Assembly (NCBI RefSeq): GCF_008831285.2
Contig: NC_045149.1
Location: forward strand, 20,289,035 to 20,353,034
Origin: Nymphaea colorata
Lineage: Eukaryota > Streptophyta > Magnoliopsida > Nymphaeales > Nymphaeaceae
DNA length: 64,000 nt
Direction of reading: 5' to 3'
Numbering within the stretch: the stretch's first letter is position 1; each line of letters opens with the position of its first letter. Positions 12,181 to 24,303 of the stretch are shown piece by piece. A program made the translations under genes and the position numbers. The notes under the pieces are model-generated. The model worked only from the letters and a program-made list of their open reading frames with translations. It ran no database searches and was not told the origin of the DNA.

Positions 12181-12974
12181 CGCCGTTGAGACGCCTCGAA
12201 AAAATGGATACTTGTTCGGTGGTCGTTGACCGATCTGCAAGATAAGAGCTCGGGCCTTGATTACTACCAAGAGGACGAGCCTAGGCTCTATTTGAGTTTA
12301 AGCTACTGTTGGCATTACAGATGAATACTAAAAGCATAAAACTTTTCACAGGAATTTTATCAAACAGTTGGTGCTCACCAACTAAAAGAAGAGCTCCGGA
12401 CAAGCAAAACAGCGGGACTGTGAGCTAAAAACCGATTGTTTAAGCAAATTCTCTGCAAATAACGTAAGGTGGTGCAAGCAAACTCCCTACCGATAGTGTA
12501 GGGCCTTGATAGAACCAGATAAATTTTATGCAGACGAAGCAGGTCATATAGGAGGGAGGGACGAAGGCACCATTGGGCTTTAAGTATATAATTAGTATCA
12601 AAATCCTCTCTCATCATACAACGTTGTTCTCATAATGCCTATAAGGCGACACTTTTTTATGGGTTGAGGCCTCAAAATTTCACCAGCATATAATTAATTA
12701 GTTTAAAAAAATATTTTTCTCATTCAAAATATTCTTTTAAGTATGATTTTCTCGATTTATATTTTATTTTCTTACATGCACACATCATTTTTCTAGTTAC
12801 ATCCATCCATAATTTTCATATAATCACTATATTTCGCTAGAGTTTGGTGAGTTTATGGAAGCAGTGAAATAATGAATAGTAATTAGTAATTACGGCCGCC
12901 CTTCTGCCGGAGGGTCCTTCTTCTATGTCATTCGTTTCCTCCCATCGTTCGATTCAGCTGCGGCGCGTCAAAGC

Positions 12975-15695
12975 ATGTTGGTATTGCTCCGCTCAACCAG
13001 GCGGAGCAGCTCCTCCTCCTCCTCTCTCCGCCATGGAGTCCTCCTCGTCTTCCTACCCCTACCGGCTGGAAGCCTTCCTCCTTCCTCTCTCCCTCCCCCA
13101 TTCTATCTCCATACGTCACCTGCCACGCTCCCCAAGATCGTTCCCCCCTTCCTGCCGCTGGGTCCCGTCGAGCGGAAGAAAATGGTCGACTCCATCAGCA
13201 ACTGGTTCAAGTCCGGCACCGTTCCGGCTGCTCCGCGCCCACTCTGGAAGTGGACTGTGGATGCCGACGTCGATCGAATCTGCGGCGTCCTCGCCCTCGG
13301 AGAGGTCGGCATGGACAGCGCCCTTTCAGCTCTCGGCGTCAGACTGAACGAGGAGTGCGTACTCAAGGTGCTGAGGGCGCAGAGGGAGGTCCTCCCGGCG
13401 CTCCAGTTCTTCGACTGGGCCGGCCGGCAGAGGGGCTACCGCCATTCACGCAACTGCTACCACGCCATATTCAAGATGCTCTCGCGCGCAAGGCTGATGA
13501 CCGTGATGCTCGATTGGCTCGAGCGGTTCTCCAACCGGCGCCCGGATGTCTTCGTCGTCCGGTTCCACGACACGCTGGTCATGGGTTATTCGATTGCCGG
13601 CCGCATCGACGTCGCCCTGCAGATCTTCTCCCGGATGCGGTTCCAGGGGATTGACCTCGACGGCTTCGCGTACAACGTCCTGCTCAACTCTCTCGTGGAG
13701 GAGGGCTCCTTCGACGTTTTCAACGTCATATCGAAGCAGGCCGGCGCCCGCGGGCTCCGCAATTCGATCACCTCCTGCATCCAGATCAGGTGCCTCTGCA
13801 AGCAAGGGAAGTTCGATGACGCGAAAGAATATCTCCGCGGGCTCGGGGACGCCGCCAACGAGAGCGTGGTGTCTGTCCTCATTGATGGACTCTGCAAGGC
13901 CCACAAGCACGCCGAGGCGGAGCGGCTGGTGAGGGAGTTCCGGGACGCGGGGAAGTTGTCGAGGTCGTTGACTTGCACGACGTGGATAGTCGACCTGGTC
14001 AGGGAGGGGAAGGTCGGGATCGCCATGGACATCTTCCGACGGAATGGCCGTCTGGGGACCGGCGATTTTCCGGGCCTGAGCTGCTACAACGCACTAATAT
14101 GCGGGCTTCTGAAGGAGAGCAGATTGGAGGACGTTTATGACCTCCTGATCGAGATGAGTGAGAGGAACATCGTGCCCGATTCTTACACAATGAACGCGAC
14201 CATTGGGTTCTTTTGCAAAGCCGGAATGGTGGATGTGGCGATCGAGTTGTTTGATGATAGGTTTGCTGTTGGGCTTTCCCCAAATGATTATTCTTACAAC
14301 CAATTGATCAATGCTTTGTGCGAGAATTCGAGGATCGACGACGCGTTCCGAGTCTTGGAGGATGGGCTGAAACAAGGATACTTCCCTGGGAAATGGACGT
14401 TCCACATACTGGGAGAAGCTCTGTGTAGGAACGGGAAGTTGGAGAAGATGTTCAGCTTGTTCGACGCGGCCCTCGAGCGTCATATTGTGCCAAGTCACGG
14501 CATCTGCTCGAGATTCATTGCCGCTTTGTGTCGGGCTGGGCGGGCGGATGATGCCTATCTTCTGTTCACTAAGCTCAAAAAGCCTGAGAACGATGATTAT
14601 ATGTATACTTATTCTGATTTGATTTATGGGTTCAGTGCCATTAATAGAGGGGAAACGGCTTCCAGGTTGCTTCTGGAAATGGTAGTCAACGGCCATTCCC
14701 CAAGTCGCGGAGTGTACAAAGCCGTTATATATTGCTTATCAGAAGGAGGTAACCAAGACAAAGTTCTGAAATTCTTAGATGTTATTCGAAATTCTTGTCA
14801 AACTGTTAATCTTCGTCATGTTTATAATTCTTTGATTGATGGTGCGGTCTCCGTTGGGCAGCCTCATTTAGCTAGCCAAATTTTTGAAAGGATGTTAGCA
14901 GACGATTGTAGTCCTAATTTAGACACTAAAATTTCCATGCTGCACTGTTATTTAAGGAGGAGGAGGATATCCGATGCCATAAATTTCTTCGTTGATCTGT
15001 TAGAGAATCAAGAACCAAGTGCGAAATTGTACAATGCCATGATTACAGGGCTCTGTGAAGCGAGTAAGATAGATATGGCATTGTTGTTTTGGAAGGAAGC
15101 GAGGGAGAAGGGGATAGTTCCGAAGCTTGACAGTTATGAAGCGCTCATACATGTGCTTTGTGAAACTCAAAAGTACCACATTGTTGTAGAGGTTCTGAAG
15201 GATTTTGAACAAGCAGGTCGTTCACCATCTTCTTATATCTACAATATTCTGTTGTGTCATGCTTTGAAGTCTGTGGAACTAACGCGAGCATGGTTCAAGT
15301 CGGCTGGCGGGGACTTGCAAATGGGTGTCACAACATTCTGCAGGTTCTTTAATGCATTTGCTACTGGGGATGGTACGAAGGGGTTACCAATACTTTCGGA
15401 GAATTTGGGAGAGTTGATTGAAGAGCTTTTCCCTGTCAACACCATTACGTACAACATGTTGCTGCGTGCTCTTTGTAGAGAGGGAAAGGTTGACGATGCC
15501 TGTAATTGGGTAAACAGAATGAGGGAAAGTGGACATCCTCCCAACATGTGGACGTACGACATACTCATAAATGGTTTTCGGAGATATGGCAGGCTTAGGG
15601 ACGCTGAGGTATGGATGGATGAAATGCTTCAGAAGGGATATAACCCATGTCTGATTGATTCATATAGGAGATACCGAGTACTGGATCAGCAGTAG
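12975..15695 (+). CDS. P-class pentatricopeptide repeat protein, probably mitochondrial
   Basis: PPR proteins bind organelle RNA in a sequence-specific way and act in splicing, end processing, stability or translation. This single-exon gene encodes 906 residues. The first 70 or so residues are rich in Ser, Arg, Leu and Pro with few acidic residues, fitting an organelle targeting peptide. About 100 residues on, FFDWAGRQRGYRHSRNCYHA is the usual entry into the repeat array. Repeats of about 35 residues follow to the C-terminus, for example YNALICGLLKESRLEDVYDL and YNMLLRALCREGKVDDA. There is no E, E+ or DYW tail, so it is P-class. Overall layout recalls Arabidopsis At1g71210, but I cannot confirm orthology. 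The 5' third is much more GC-rich than the 3' part, a common gradient in some plant lineages. The ATG at 12975 is chosen because the targeting sequence follows directly. Confidence 0.9.
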   Translation: MLVLLRSTRRSSSSSSSLRHGVLLVFLPLPAGSLPPSSLPPPFYLHTSPATLPKIVPPFLPLGPVERKKMVDSISNWFKSGTVPAAPRPLWKWTVDADVDRICGVLALGEVGMDSALSALGVRLNEECVLKVLRAQREVLPALQFFDWAGRQRGYRHSRNCYHAIFKMLSRARLMTVMLDWLERFSNRRPDVFVVRFHDTLVMGYSIAGRIDVALQIFSRMRFQGIDLDGFAYNVLLNSLVEEGSFDVFNVISKQAGARGLRNSITSCIQIRCLCKQGKFDDAKEYLRGLGDAANESVVSVLIDGLCKAHKHAEAERLVREFRDAGKLSRSLTCTTWIVDLVREGKVGIAMDIFRRNGRLGTGDFPGLSCYNALICGLLKESRLEDVYDLLIEMSERNIVPDSYTMNATIGFFCKAGMVDVAIELFDDRFAVGLSPNDYSYNQLINALCENSRIDDAFRVLEDGLKQGYFPGKWTFHILGEALCRNGKLEKMFSLFDAALERHIVPSHGICSRFIAALCRAGRADDAYLLFTKLKKPENDDYMYTYSDLIYGFSAINRGETASRLLLEMVVNGHSPSRGVYKAVIYCLSEGGNQDKVLKFLDVIRNSCQTVNLRHVYNSLIDGAVSVGQPHLASQIFERMLADDCSPNLDTKISMLHCYLRRRRISDAINFFVDLLENQEPSAKLYNAMITGLCEASKIDMALLFWKEAREKGIVPKLDSYEALIHVLCETQKYHIVVEVLKDFEQAGRSPSSYIYNILLCHALKSVELTRAWFKSAGGDLQMGVTTFCRFFNAFATGDGTKGLPILSENLGELIEELFPVNTITYNMLLRALCREGKVDDACNWVNRMRESGHPPNMWTYDILINGFRRYGRLRDAEVWMDEMLQKGYNPCLIDSYRRYRVLDQQ

Positions 15696-16307
15696 CTATC
15701 TTGTGGTAATCATACTCTGAGATTTAAGCTGCTATGGTGCTGCCACCCTTCTGTCTAGTCAGGTAACGGCTATTTCTGAATGTTTTTGTTTTTCATGTAC
15801 ATGTATGTCTTCTAATTTTATGATCATTTCATTTTGCGATTCCTGTTGCTATAAGATGATGCAGTCAAACTTCTTTTTCATTTTGTTAGGCATCAATCTT
15901 TTCACTTGGTGCTGAGTTCTGTTTCTTTCATGATCTCTTGAAATGGTACCTTGTTATAACCCCTTCGATGCTTGTCAGGGGTTTTCGTAAATCTTCCGTT
16001 ATGCTTTTGTCACTAGTTGGGTAGCTGTTGTTTCTCGGCTCTCTGCTTCAGGTAGAAATGCGGCAGAAACTGTCCTTTTTACTTTGCAGTTTGCACTAGT
16101 AGTGACCAACAACAATAAATCAGATCTCCTCAAGGGTAAAAATTGCACCTGCACTGTTCACATTCAAGTAACCGAAACCTCTACCTGCTACAGGTTTGAT
16201 TGCATCCCAGCATGCATTTAAGATAACTCAAACATACAGCATATGTTTGAAGCAGGACTGGTTAATATAGGAACCATCCTCTCCTCTTTCTCCTGTCATC
16301 AGCTTAT

Positions 16308-16330
16308 TCTCTCTTTCTTTCTCTCTCTCA

Positions 16331-16384
<54 letters not shown>
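16308..16384. repeat. compound TC-TA microsatellite
   Basis: CT repeats interrupted once, then a TA run of about 18 units from 16348. Confidence 0.95.
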
Positions 16385-16387
<3 letters not shown>

Positions 16388-17472
16388 GCCATTTTCAGCA
16401 ACATATAAGGTCAAAGTGGCTGCAAAATGGCTGATGTTACTGCTTCTAGCTGCAACAAGATCCAACCATCGTTCAGCTGATGAATGGGTAGAATCGGCTG
16501 AGAAGACACCCAACTGAATAATTGAGTTCTTTCACAAAAAAAGAAAGACTTCAAGTTTGTGCTGACTAAGTTCGAGAATAGGTGGTTTTAGTAATAAGAA
16601 AGGTCCCATGATCAGTCTTTAACATTATTCAAAACTGACTACATCTGCAACTACAATAGCACCAATTGAGCAAATATCTGTTTTATGTTTCCTTAAATTG
16701 GATAATTGTTGGCTGAATTTTGTTGACTATCCATATGAATTTCATGCTTGTGCTGGTTTTCAACATTTTTGAGTGGATGAATGGATGATAGTATTGTCCA
16801 GTTTATGCCTTTATGGTATGAATATTCGTTATGAATATGTTGGAACTTTTTAACTCTTGTTCTTTTTACGGAAGGATTTGGAACTGATTAAAGCATGTTC
16901 TTTTCCACAGACGATGGGAGGAAAGCTCACATGCATGAATTGGGCATATGGCCCTGAACCCATGGTCTGAGCAGAGTTATATCTGTGGGTTTGTAAATGC
17001 TGAGGAAGTTGACATTTTCTCCTTCCCATTTAAATGCTTCAATGATCAACAACAGCGCCATTGCAATTACTCAGTTTCAGATACTCCAGTTGCTCCCCTC
17101 TTATTCTTCAGCCACTGCCTTCAAGATTAACATGTTTCCATTGAATGTATTTGAGATGCTATTGAATACTCGAAATGATACTGAGGGAGGTGTACTGCTT
17201 TGGTTTCTTCGACTTAATAGCATAGCCCTGTAGCTTTCCTTTTTCCACTGGAATGCATATCAGGGCTGATTTTGTTCTTCTGTAATTACTGTTTATCACA
17301 AGTCCATATTTTTTCAGGTTTACAAGAAGCAACTTTGTATATTCACATAATATTGGACGTGGATCATGCTACTTATTTGCTTTTAGTGTTATCCTTCTCT
17401 ATGTTGTAAAGCTGGAGAGCTTGATGCCCTTGTCTGTATACTTTATGCTGATGTAACACTACTTGTCCACTC

Positions 17473-17478
17473 AATAAA
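17473..17478 (+). terminator. AATAAA polyadenylation signal
   Basis: A canonical AATAAA preceded by T-rich sequence, about 1.8 kb past the PPR stop codon. It fits the 3' end of the spliced UTR proposed for that gene. Confidence 0.4.
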
Positions 17479-17490
17479 GATAAGTTGCAT

Positions 17491-18962
17491 AACCCTCTGC
17501 TATGTGTTGCTTTTAGTCTAGCTCTGGGGAGACGAGCAGACTGCATCTCTGGTATACTATATCCCTCATCTTAATGTCTATTTTTCTTACGGGACAAGCC
17601 GCCACTTGAGAAATGCTGCAGGGGGCGGGCTTGAGATGGAGCCTGTTCGTGCTTGGTGCCCTTTTTACATTCTAGTAATTCTTGTACAGCTACGTCGGGA
17701 GTTATGATGTGTGAGCACTTAGGTTTTTTGCGGGGTAATGCAGTTGCTTGTTGCATCCAAAAGCTGTGATCTTGCAGTGGACTCTGTTTCATGCTGAAGG
17801 CTTACCAACAAGATCAGGTCTCCGAACCTTCGCTGAGGGACTTTTGGAAACCATTGTTGTTTTTTATTTTTTTCTTCCTGCAGGAGAGATCTATTAGTCC
17901 TTGAGCTTCAAAAGCAGAGGGCATTAGGGTAGACAGGGTAGCTATAAAAGTTCGCAGATATCAAACATGATTTGACCTGTTTCTTAAGGCAGGGTGATTG
18001 TGGTTCAACCGTGGTTGTTTTTTCTCAACAAGAAAAACCCTTGACTAGTCCAAGTCTCGAAAGATTCTCGTCCTTAAAAAAATGGAAGGAGAATGGTAGC
18101 TGGCTCGCTCAACCGGACTCATGGTGGTTTGATGGTACTTTTCAGTTGTGATCTCTCTATCAGAGTCAGTCGCCCTAGTATGGTCAGTGGATGTGAAGAG
18201 GGAGACATGGCAAACATGGCAATGACAACTTCGGTTATCACCTGTTGAATACGATATTTTTCGCAGTTAACAATTGATAGCTCCATTAGGGATGCAAAAA
18301 AGGCTCCCACGAACGTTGTATTTTAGAGCACATGTTCAAAAAACACTATCTTTGTTTCAGAAACATAATGTGATTGCGTCCTGTGTTTAGTTGTTGAACT
18401 TGAAAACATTCATAATCACATCATGTTTTTATCAAATGTTCTTATTTAACGCTCTTTAAGGTTGATGTTTAGATCAAATAATTATGTCCCATCCAAGGGT
18501 CCAAACCTGACCCGCTTATTCCCCAGTTACCATAGGCACATTATAAAGCTCAAGTTCATTTAGCTCTCGGGCACAAAGGGAGAAATAACCAAACAATGAG
18601 CACGTACAGAATGCAAACATCGTGCATGTAAAAGTTTAGATAGAACATAAGGAGATTGAAAACTTAAATAAAATTTCCACATAATGATGTCTTAAAATGT
18701 GGAATACTCAGGCTATCATAAGCACCTAGAAAAGGCTAGGAGAAATAAGTGGAACCACTGTTATTTACATAAAAGAAAAGGCATCGACAAGTTCTAATAT
18801 GAAGTAATGGTAACAAAATGAGGCATTTTCTTTTATGCACTTCACGTAACAGAAAATGGTTGGACTCATTATACAAGAGCAGTTCATCCGTCATCCTAGA
18901 ACAAGATAATGTACATAGTAACAAGGCTAGTCATAGAGAGAAGGCATTTGGTAGTAGTCCAG
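17491..18962. other. intergenic stretch between convergent genes
   Basis: No convincing gene is seen. The right part, from about 18700, probably includes the 3' UTR of the minus-strand membrane protein gene that ends at 18963. The short open frames here lack splice support and codon bias. Confidence 0.5.
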
Positions 18963-21900
18963 TTACTTCTCCTCAATTTCAATATCAATGATGTCTGGGC
19001 TTGACGTGGAGTTTTGTCTTCCGCCTGAGAAGCCATCTCTAGGCTGCCAAACAACAGCTCTGCAATTTGTACACTGAATAATTTGATTCTTATACCCCAT
19101 GAATCGTCTCTTGCAAGCTGGGCATGACCCCTGTAAAAATGAAAATCCAAGCGACATAGAAAAGGACAAGCAAAACTCAGAGAGATGAAACAAAAGAAAT
19201 ATGTTCTGAAGCTCATTCTCCAGACTTACAGGAAGAATTGGAGTAGAAGAACCAACAAAAAATGACTGAGGAGATTAAATCAGACAATAAATACTTGGAA
19301 TCATCTAAGAATCTTGTCAGACTTAATGTCGACATGGGTCCATACATGAAGAACAGATAGAGGTGAGACATGAGAATCAAGCAAGGTAGTTGCATCTTTT
19401 CTGCAGTTGGCAGGCAAGTGGATAAGCTTTTATTCTCATTGTATGAGTTAGATCCACACATTTGGACTCATCTCAGAAATAACGAACTTGATGACATTCA
19501 CATCAAATCCATTGACATCAAAGAACAGCCATAACTATATTCGGGTGACAGACATTCATCACCAACATAAGTGGGCAATCATCAATTTATTTTGTTCATT
19601 CACTGCATAGCATGCACGGTCTATTTGATTTAATCATTTTTTTAGATAAACAACATTTTTTCAACGGGAAACAATGGAATATCCTAATACGTATTGACTT
19701 CCTATGTGCTGGACATGATGCACTAGGCTAATACTTGAGATGAATATGAGAACAATCCTGTCCTTGTTGCGGTGCAGGAAAATTCAACAATTACACCCTT
19801 TTATGTTATTAGAGAGTAGAAATAGAATCATATACCATTTTTTTATAACAGACCAAAAATATTTTAGGATCCTGTACAATGATGGACGACATTAATACTG
19901 ACCTCTATGACAAAGTTATTGGCAACAGTGCCAATGAGCAGAGGAGCAGCAAATGGCAATATCCACGTGGCCAAGATCACGATCCTGAATAACCATCCCG
20001 AGAGTGCTAACCAGAGAAAGGCAAGAGTCTACAACAAGAAGGAAATATTAGACAACCACAGACATCATGTATCTAGACAAATTCTAAAGATGCCAAAAGA
20101 AAAGCAGAGGCTCCAGATGCTGCACAACTTGGAAGATGCAGCAGCATTTTCCACTAGTTTTAAGACATAAGAAAATCAAATTTCAACCATCAGAGTTAAT
20201 CAATGATTATGTACTTAAAACTACAAAAGCCAGCTGAGCTAAAAAATGAACACCTCATTTTCAGTAGGCTACTCACAACGAGTGCCACATGGGGCACAGA
20301 AGTCGGCATTAAGTTACACATGAATGCACTCCTTCTCCTTCTATATTTAATTATGAAGATACAAATAAACACCTACCAAATCACAAGCACATTTGCACAA
20401 GACCTGTTTGTGATCATGACATGAAAAAGCACATAGTCTCCTATATGCATAGATACTCCAGTTTTTACTGTATCATTTAGTGCTTTGAGACTTAGAGTCA
20501 GATCTATAAACAACACCCACTAGGTCCAGATATGGAAGCCACAAATTAGTTAGTCTACTTCCTGGTCAAAAGAAACAATGTAAATGATACCTAATTATAA
20601 TCACTTATTCCCTAATTAGCAAGTGTTATAACATGTTGCTGATATATAGCCGATATCTGATGTGGATGATAAACAATAGAATATCTCTAAATTGCCTTGT
20701 ACTTAACTAAAGTGTCCAATTCCAACCACGTCTGCAAGCTAAGCATACGAATGCATGTATAATTGTATATCTACTGCAACTGCATAAGGCCCCTAGTCTC
20801 CCGTAAATTATTTTTTGCACTTGCTTACGATTGAGATATATTAGGAAACTGTAGCACCACAAAGCTGCAACTGGATTAACCTTCTTTTTATATACAAAAG
20901 ACAAGAAAACAAAATTACAAAGCTAGAAGCACTTAACGCTTTCACAACTGTATCCTACTTAGTGATGTTCAACGAGGATTGAACAGCAAAAAAAATGCAA
21001 GCATAAATTGGTGGTTAGGAAGCCTTTTTTGATATTTTATGTAGTTTGCTCTCATTATGGAGGATAGAATATACGAAAGAAGAAAGTAATACTAACAAGT
21101 TCTGGAAAGAAGAAAATTCCATCGAATGCACCAGAGGTAGAGTTGCACTTAAGAAAGTCAAAAATACCATAAAAAGATTGGGAGAGAGAAACGTAAAGCT
21201 ATCTGCAATCGAGAAAGGGTTTACCTACAGCATAAAAACATGCATATATGTATTACAACAAAAGAAAGACAAAAACAAGAGCACCAGTTAGTGCTGAGAT
21301 CTACACCAGCATAGCACCTTTCCAATGTAGAAATTTTAAAATTTTTTAAAAATATACCAAAAAGGGAAGAAGTGTTATATTGAGGGGCTAAATCCAGTCA
21401 TATGCAACATCGAGAGAAAAGCCCCAGCTCTAGCTCCAAGAATGCCAATTGGAAAAAATGATACCTAAGTTCTCTAATCATCGCATTTGTACAATTACAG
21501 CCCAAACAATGTACGTCCTGGTGCAGATGGACAAACTTGTTTTCCAAACCACCATGGTTAGCAGTGAAATTCCAAAAGCAGTAATCGGGCAGTGCAAAAG
21601 GTTGTCTAGTCCACGTACAATGTCCCAGTAGTGTGGGCAACAAATTGGGAGGGAGCGATACAAGATAGCATTAATTCAAGAAATGACATTCAATTACTAT
21701 GAGGCTAAGTAATTGCACAACTTTCTGGAAACAGAAGGACGAAATCGAATAACAAGATGAACTTAGGAGTTAAGACAGTACTCACCGCAGAGCTCTTGCC
21801 TAATGGGGTCTCAAGAAATCCCTTTAACTGCCTTCTGTACTGCGAAACCCAATCAGATAAAACAGAATAGTGAACTAAAGCAGATAAATTAATTTTATCA

Positions 21901-22572
21901 GACAAAATGAAATTCAAAAGGAAGTCAACGACAAGACCGTATCTTCGAACAATCAAATTCGGTGAAGAAAAATAAATAAATAAAAGTTATGCCCCAAGTT
22001 AGAAAGGGAAGAACAACAGCAGAAATTCTTTAAAATCATTGATTGGTAATTCTTCAATAGATAAAAAGAATAAAGTTCGGATGGGCAGAACAACTGGATT
22101 CATGCTTCTCACAATCTCAAAAGATCAATAGAGACTGAGGGAAACATCCACATACCCCAGGCAAATTACGGCGGAAGTCCATGGAGAAACTTCTCCACCG
22201 CTGCCCAATGCCGAACTCGCGATCGATCCTCTTGAATCCATCAGAAGCAGTACGGGTGGCGTCCTCCAGCCGATCGGAGATCGAAAAACGGCGGTCAAGC
22301 CTCACGGCCGCCCTCCGTATGTTGAAGACGAGCTCGTCGATGCCATCATTCGCCGCCCGGGCGAAATCCTTCAACTTCTCGCCGGAGACAACGCGCTTAG
22401 CGAAGTCCTCGAAATCGCCACGGCTGGTGAAGGCGCGAATGGAGAGCTGCCGCGGCCCGCCACGACGGACCAAGGACAGCCTGGTGGAGGATGAGGAGGG
22501 AATGGGGCGGAGAGTGTCCCAGCGGCAGAATTGTCTAGTATTAGGGCAAGACAAGGCGGTGGCCGCGGCCAT
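18963..22572 (-). CDS. plastid-targeted membrane protein with C-terminal zinc ribbon, function unknown
   Basis: Four exons, 22156-22572, 21786-21839, 19903-20028 and 18963-19130, join in phase 0 to 254 residues. The N-terminus from MAAATALS is rich in Ser, Thr and Arg with few acids, like a chloroplast transit peptide. Residues about 45-140 are charged and probably helical. Exon 3 is almost wholly hydrophobic (FLWLALSGWLFRIVILATWI, then LPFAAPLLIGT) and must span the membrane, about residues 159-195. The last exon has CPAC at 202-205 and CTNC at 219-222, a four-cysteine zinc-ribbon or rubredoxin-like knuckle, then an acidic tail ending DIEIEEK. I recognise it as a conserved plant protein annotated only as a transmembrane protein (possibly the At3g15110 type). 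Intron 2 is about 1.8 kb. The first ATG of the open frame, at 22704, lies well upstream; 22572 is preferred because the transit peptide starts there. Confidence 0.85.
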
Positions 22573-23172
22573 CACCACCGCCGGAATCTGGAACACAAAG
22601 GAGAGGGAGAGAGAATCAGGAGGAGTCAGGAGACGCAACGGCGGACCTTGAACACACGCATGAAAAGGATATTTGGACACGGTAGATGGTATCGTACCAG
22701 CCAACGCACTTCCGGTCGCAGTCGGCTTGCCCGGGGAAAACTATGCGCTTTCCAAGCCACGAAGGTTCGGGTCACCGTGGGCCGTGGCTTGTGAGCCGTT
22801 GATTCTTTTCCTCATTGTCTAGAATAAAAAAGGTTTTCACCGGCCGGTGTTGATCGATTTCAAGATTTTAACAAATTTTCATAATGCTTAATCTGGTTTA
22901 CTTTTAATTGTTTAAAAAATTTATTTATTTTTTTTAAATCAAATTTTCAATTGAGAAATCCCAATGGATTGAATAATCGGCAATTCCACTAATTTAGCTA
23001 ACAATCATTTTTGTACCTTAGAGCGCCGTATAAATTTCCTATAAAGATTAAATTAGGTTAATGAAACACTTGTTTTAATGTTTAAATTGGTATGATTAAA
23101 AAAGTCATGAAAAGCAGATAGAAGTGAAATTTTTATAAGTTTACACTTCGTTTTTGCTTTCTTCTGTCTCAT

Positions 23173-23430
23173 AAAATCATGTTTAAATGTCAGAGTTCGG
23201 TACTTTTCTTCATTGCTGACTATACATTCCAAGAGTTCAATAGATTCAACCTCGAATTTATCATGTTTAAACATCAGAGTTCGTGATTTTTTTTTCTTTG
23301 CTGGCTGTACATTCCAAGAGTTCAATAGATTCAACCTCGAATTTAACATGCTTAAATATCAGAGTTCGGGACTTTTTTTCATTGCCGACTATAGATTCCA
23401 AAGAGTTCAATAAATTCAACTTCAAATTAA
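23173..23430. repeat. three tandem copies of an 84-85 bp unit
   Basis: The anchor TGTTTAAATGTCAGAGTTCG and its variants begin at 23180, 23264 and 23349. Each copy then carries ATTCCAAGAGTTCAATAGAT and ends in TCGAATTTA-like sequence. The third copy is slightly shortened. Confidence 0.9.
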
Positions 23431-24089
23431 GCTGGAGCGAGTAGAAGAGCAGGTCAATTTAAAACTGCCGGCTCCAAGGGTGCCATCCAGTCCTCTTCCC
23501 AAGAAATCTTCGAACGATAAAAGCTCAAGACAACTAATCCACTTAAGACAACCAATCCATTTTCTAGAATAACCGATAAAATTTCAGAACCGAAGACCCT
23601 GACTGTCTCTGCTGTCGTCCAAAGTCGATCTGCAGTCTACTTCTAAACCATCCGTTCTTCCTGGATTGACAGGAAGCTAGATTTGACGAGGGTGGGTGGC
23701 AGAAGACACAGGCTTGGCCCCTCTTCTTTTGATTTGACGAGAACGGGCCGAACGCTAGTGTGAGTGGCGGAGTTACGATTTGTTCCCAAGGGGGCGGGTA
23801 TATAATTTCCGAACTTTTCATTGGGGCTAAATGAAATTTTTTTATAAGCTTTACGTACTGACTCTTATTTTTTTCAGCCAGCTCTTGGATGGCAACACAG
23901 AGGCGGGAAACAAGCGCTTGGGGATGTAAGTGTGTCACTTCCCTCCACACAAACTCAAACACGAAGTGTTTCTGACCACAAACTCAAAAGTAAAGTCGCT
24001 TGTGACGCATCCACGTTATACGACACTTACAGGAGCGAAACTTTCAAGAGCCGCAACAAGAAGCATCCTCAGAGGGGCTGGTGTCTCTC

Positions 24090-24160
24090 TCTCACACACA
24101 CACACACATGCGCACACACCACACACATGCACACACACCACACACATGCACATATACATG
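24090..24160. repeat. CA-rich interrupted satellite
   Basis: ACACACAC runs are separated by CATGC at regular spacing (about 22-24 bp), in the 3' flank of HOP. Confidence 0.85.
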
Positions 24161-24303
24161 CATCCAAAGAACGAAGGACATTTATATTGCTGTCAAAAAA
24201 ATTATAGTCTCCATGTCCAATTGGCCGGGATGACTGAGAAAAGAGCGATAATTCGCACTTGATGCTCGCTTCAATGAAACCCGTTCACGCGATGCCAGGC
24301 TGT

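Larger units (their letters stand above)
15696..17490 (+). other. probable 3' UTR of the PPR gene, with an intron and a poly(A) signal
   Basis: Shortly after the stop codon, CTAGTCAG|gtaacg (15762) is a good donor. TTTTCCACAG before ACGATGGGAGG (about 16910) is a good acceptor. AATAAA at 17473-17478 could end the transcript. The intervening intron carries a TC/TA microsatellite (16308-16384). No coding region is apparent. This is inferred from signals only. Confidence 0.4.
22800..24303. other. intergenic stretch with tandem repeats
   Basis: No gene is supported. It holds the 84-bp tandem array at 23173-23430. A GTGGCGGAGTTA sequence near 23765 belongs to a repeat-end family also seen at 32758 and 33850. 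A CA-rich tract with interspersed ATGC lies at 24090-24160. Open frames on both strands across the array repeat with it. Confidence 0.6.

Noticed and set aside
13446-14696. Long antisense and shifted frames over the first PPR gene
   Set aside because: GC-rich codon bias of the real gene leaves long shadows; the true frame has clear PPR repeats.
21398-21663. Possible extra exon of the zinc-ribbon membrane protein
   Set aside because: No acceptor on the minus strand, and joining 21786 directly to 20028 is phase-perfect and gives a sensible protein.
24090-24160. Regularly spaced repeat resembling an array
   Set aside because: It is CA-rich simple sequence; spacers are not unique and this is plant DNA, so not CRISPR.
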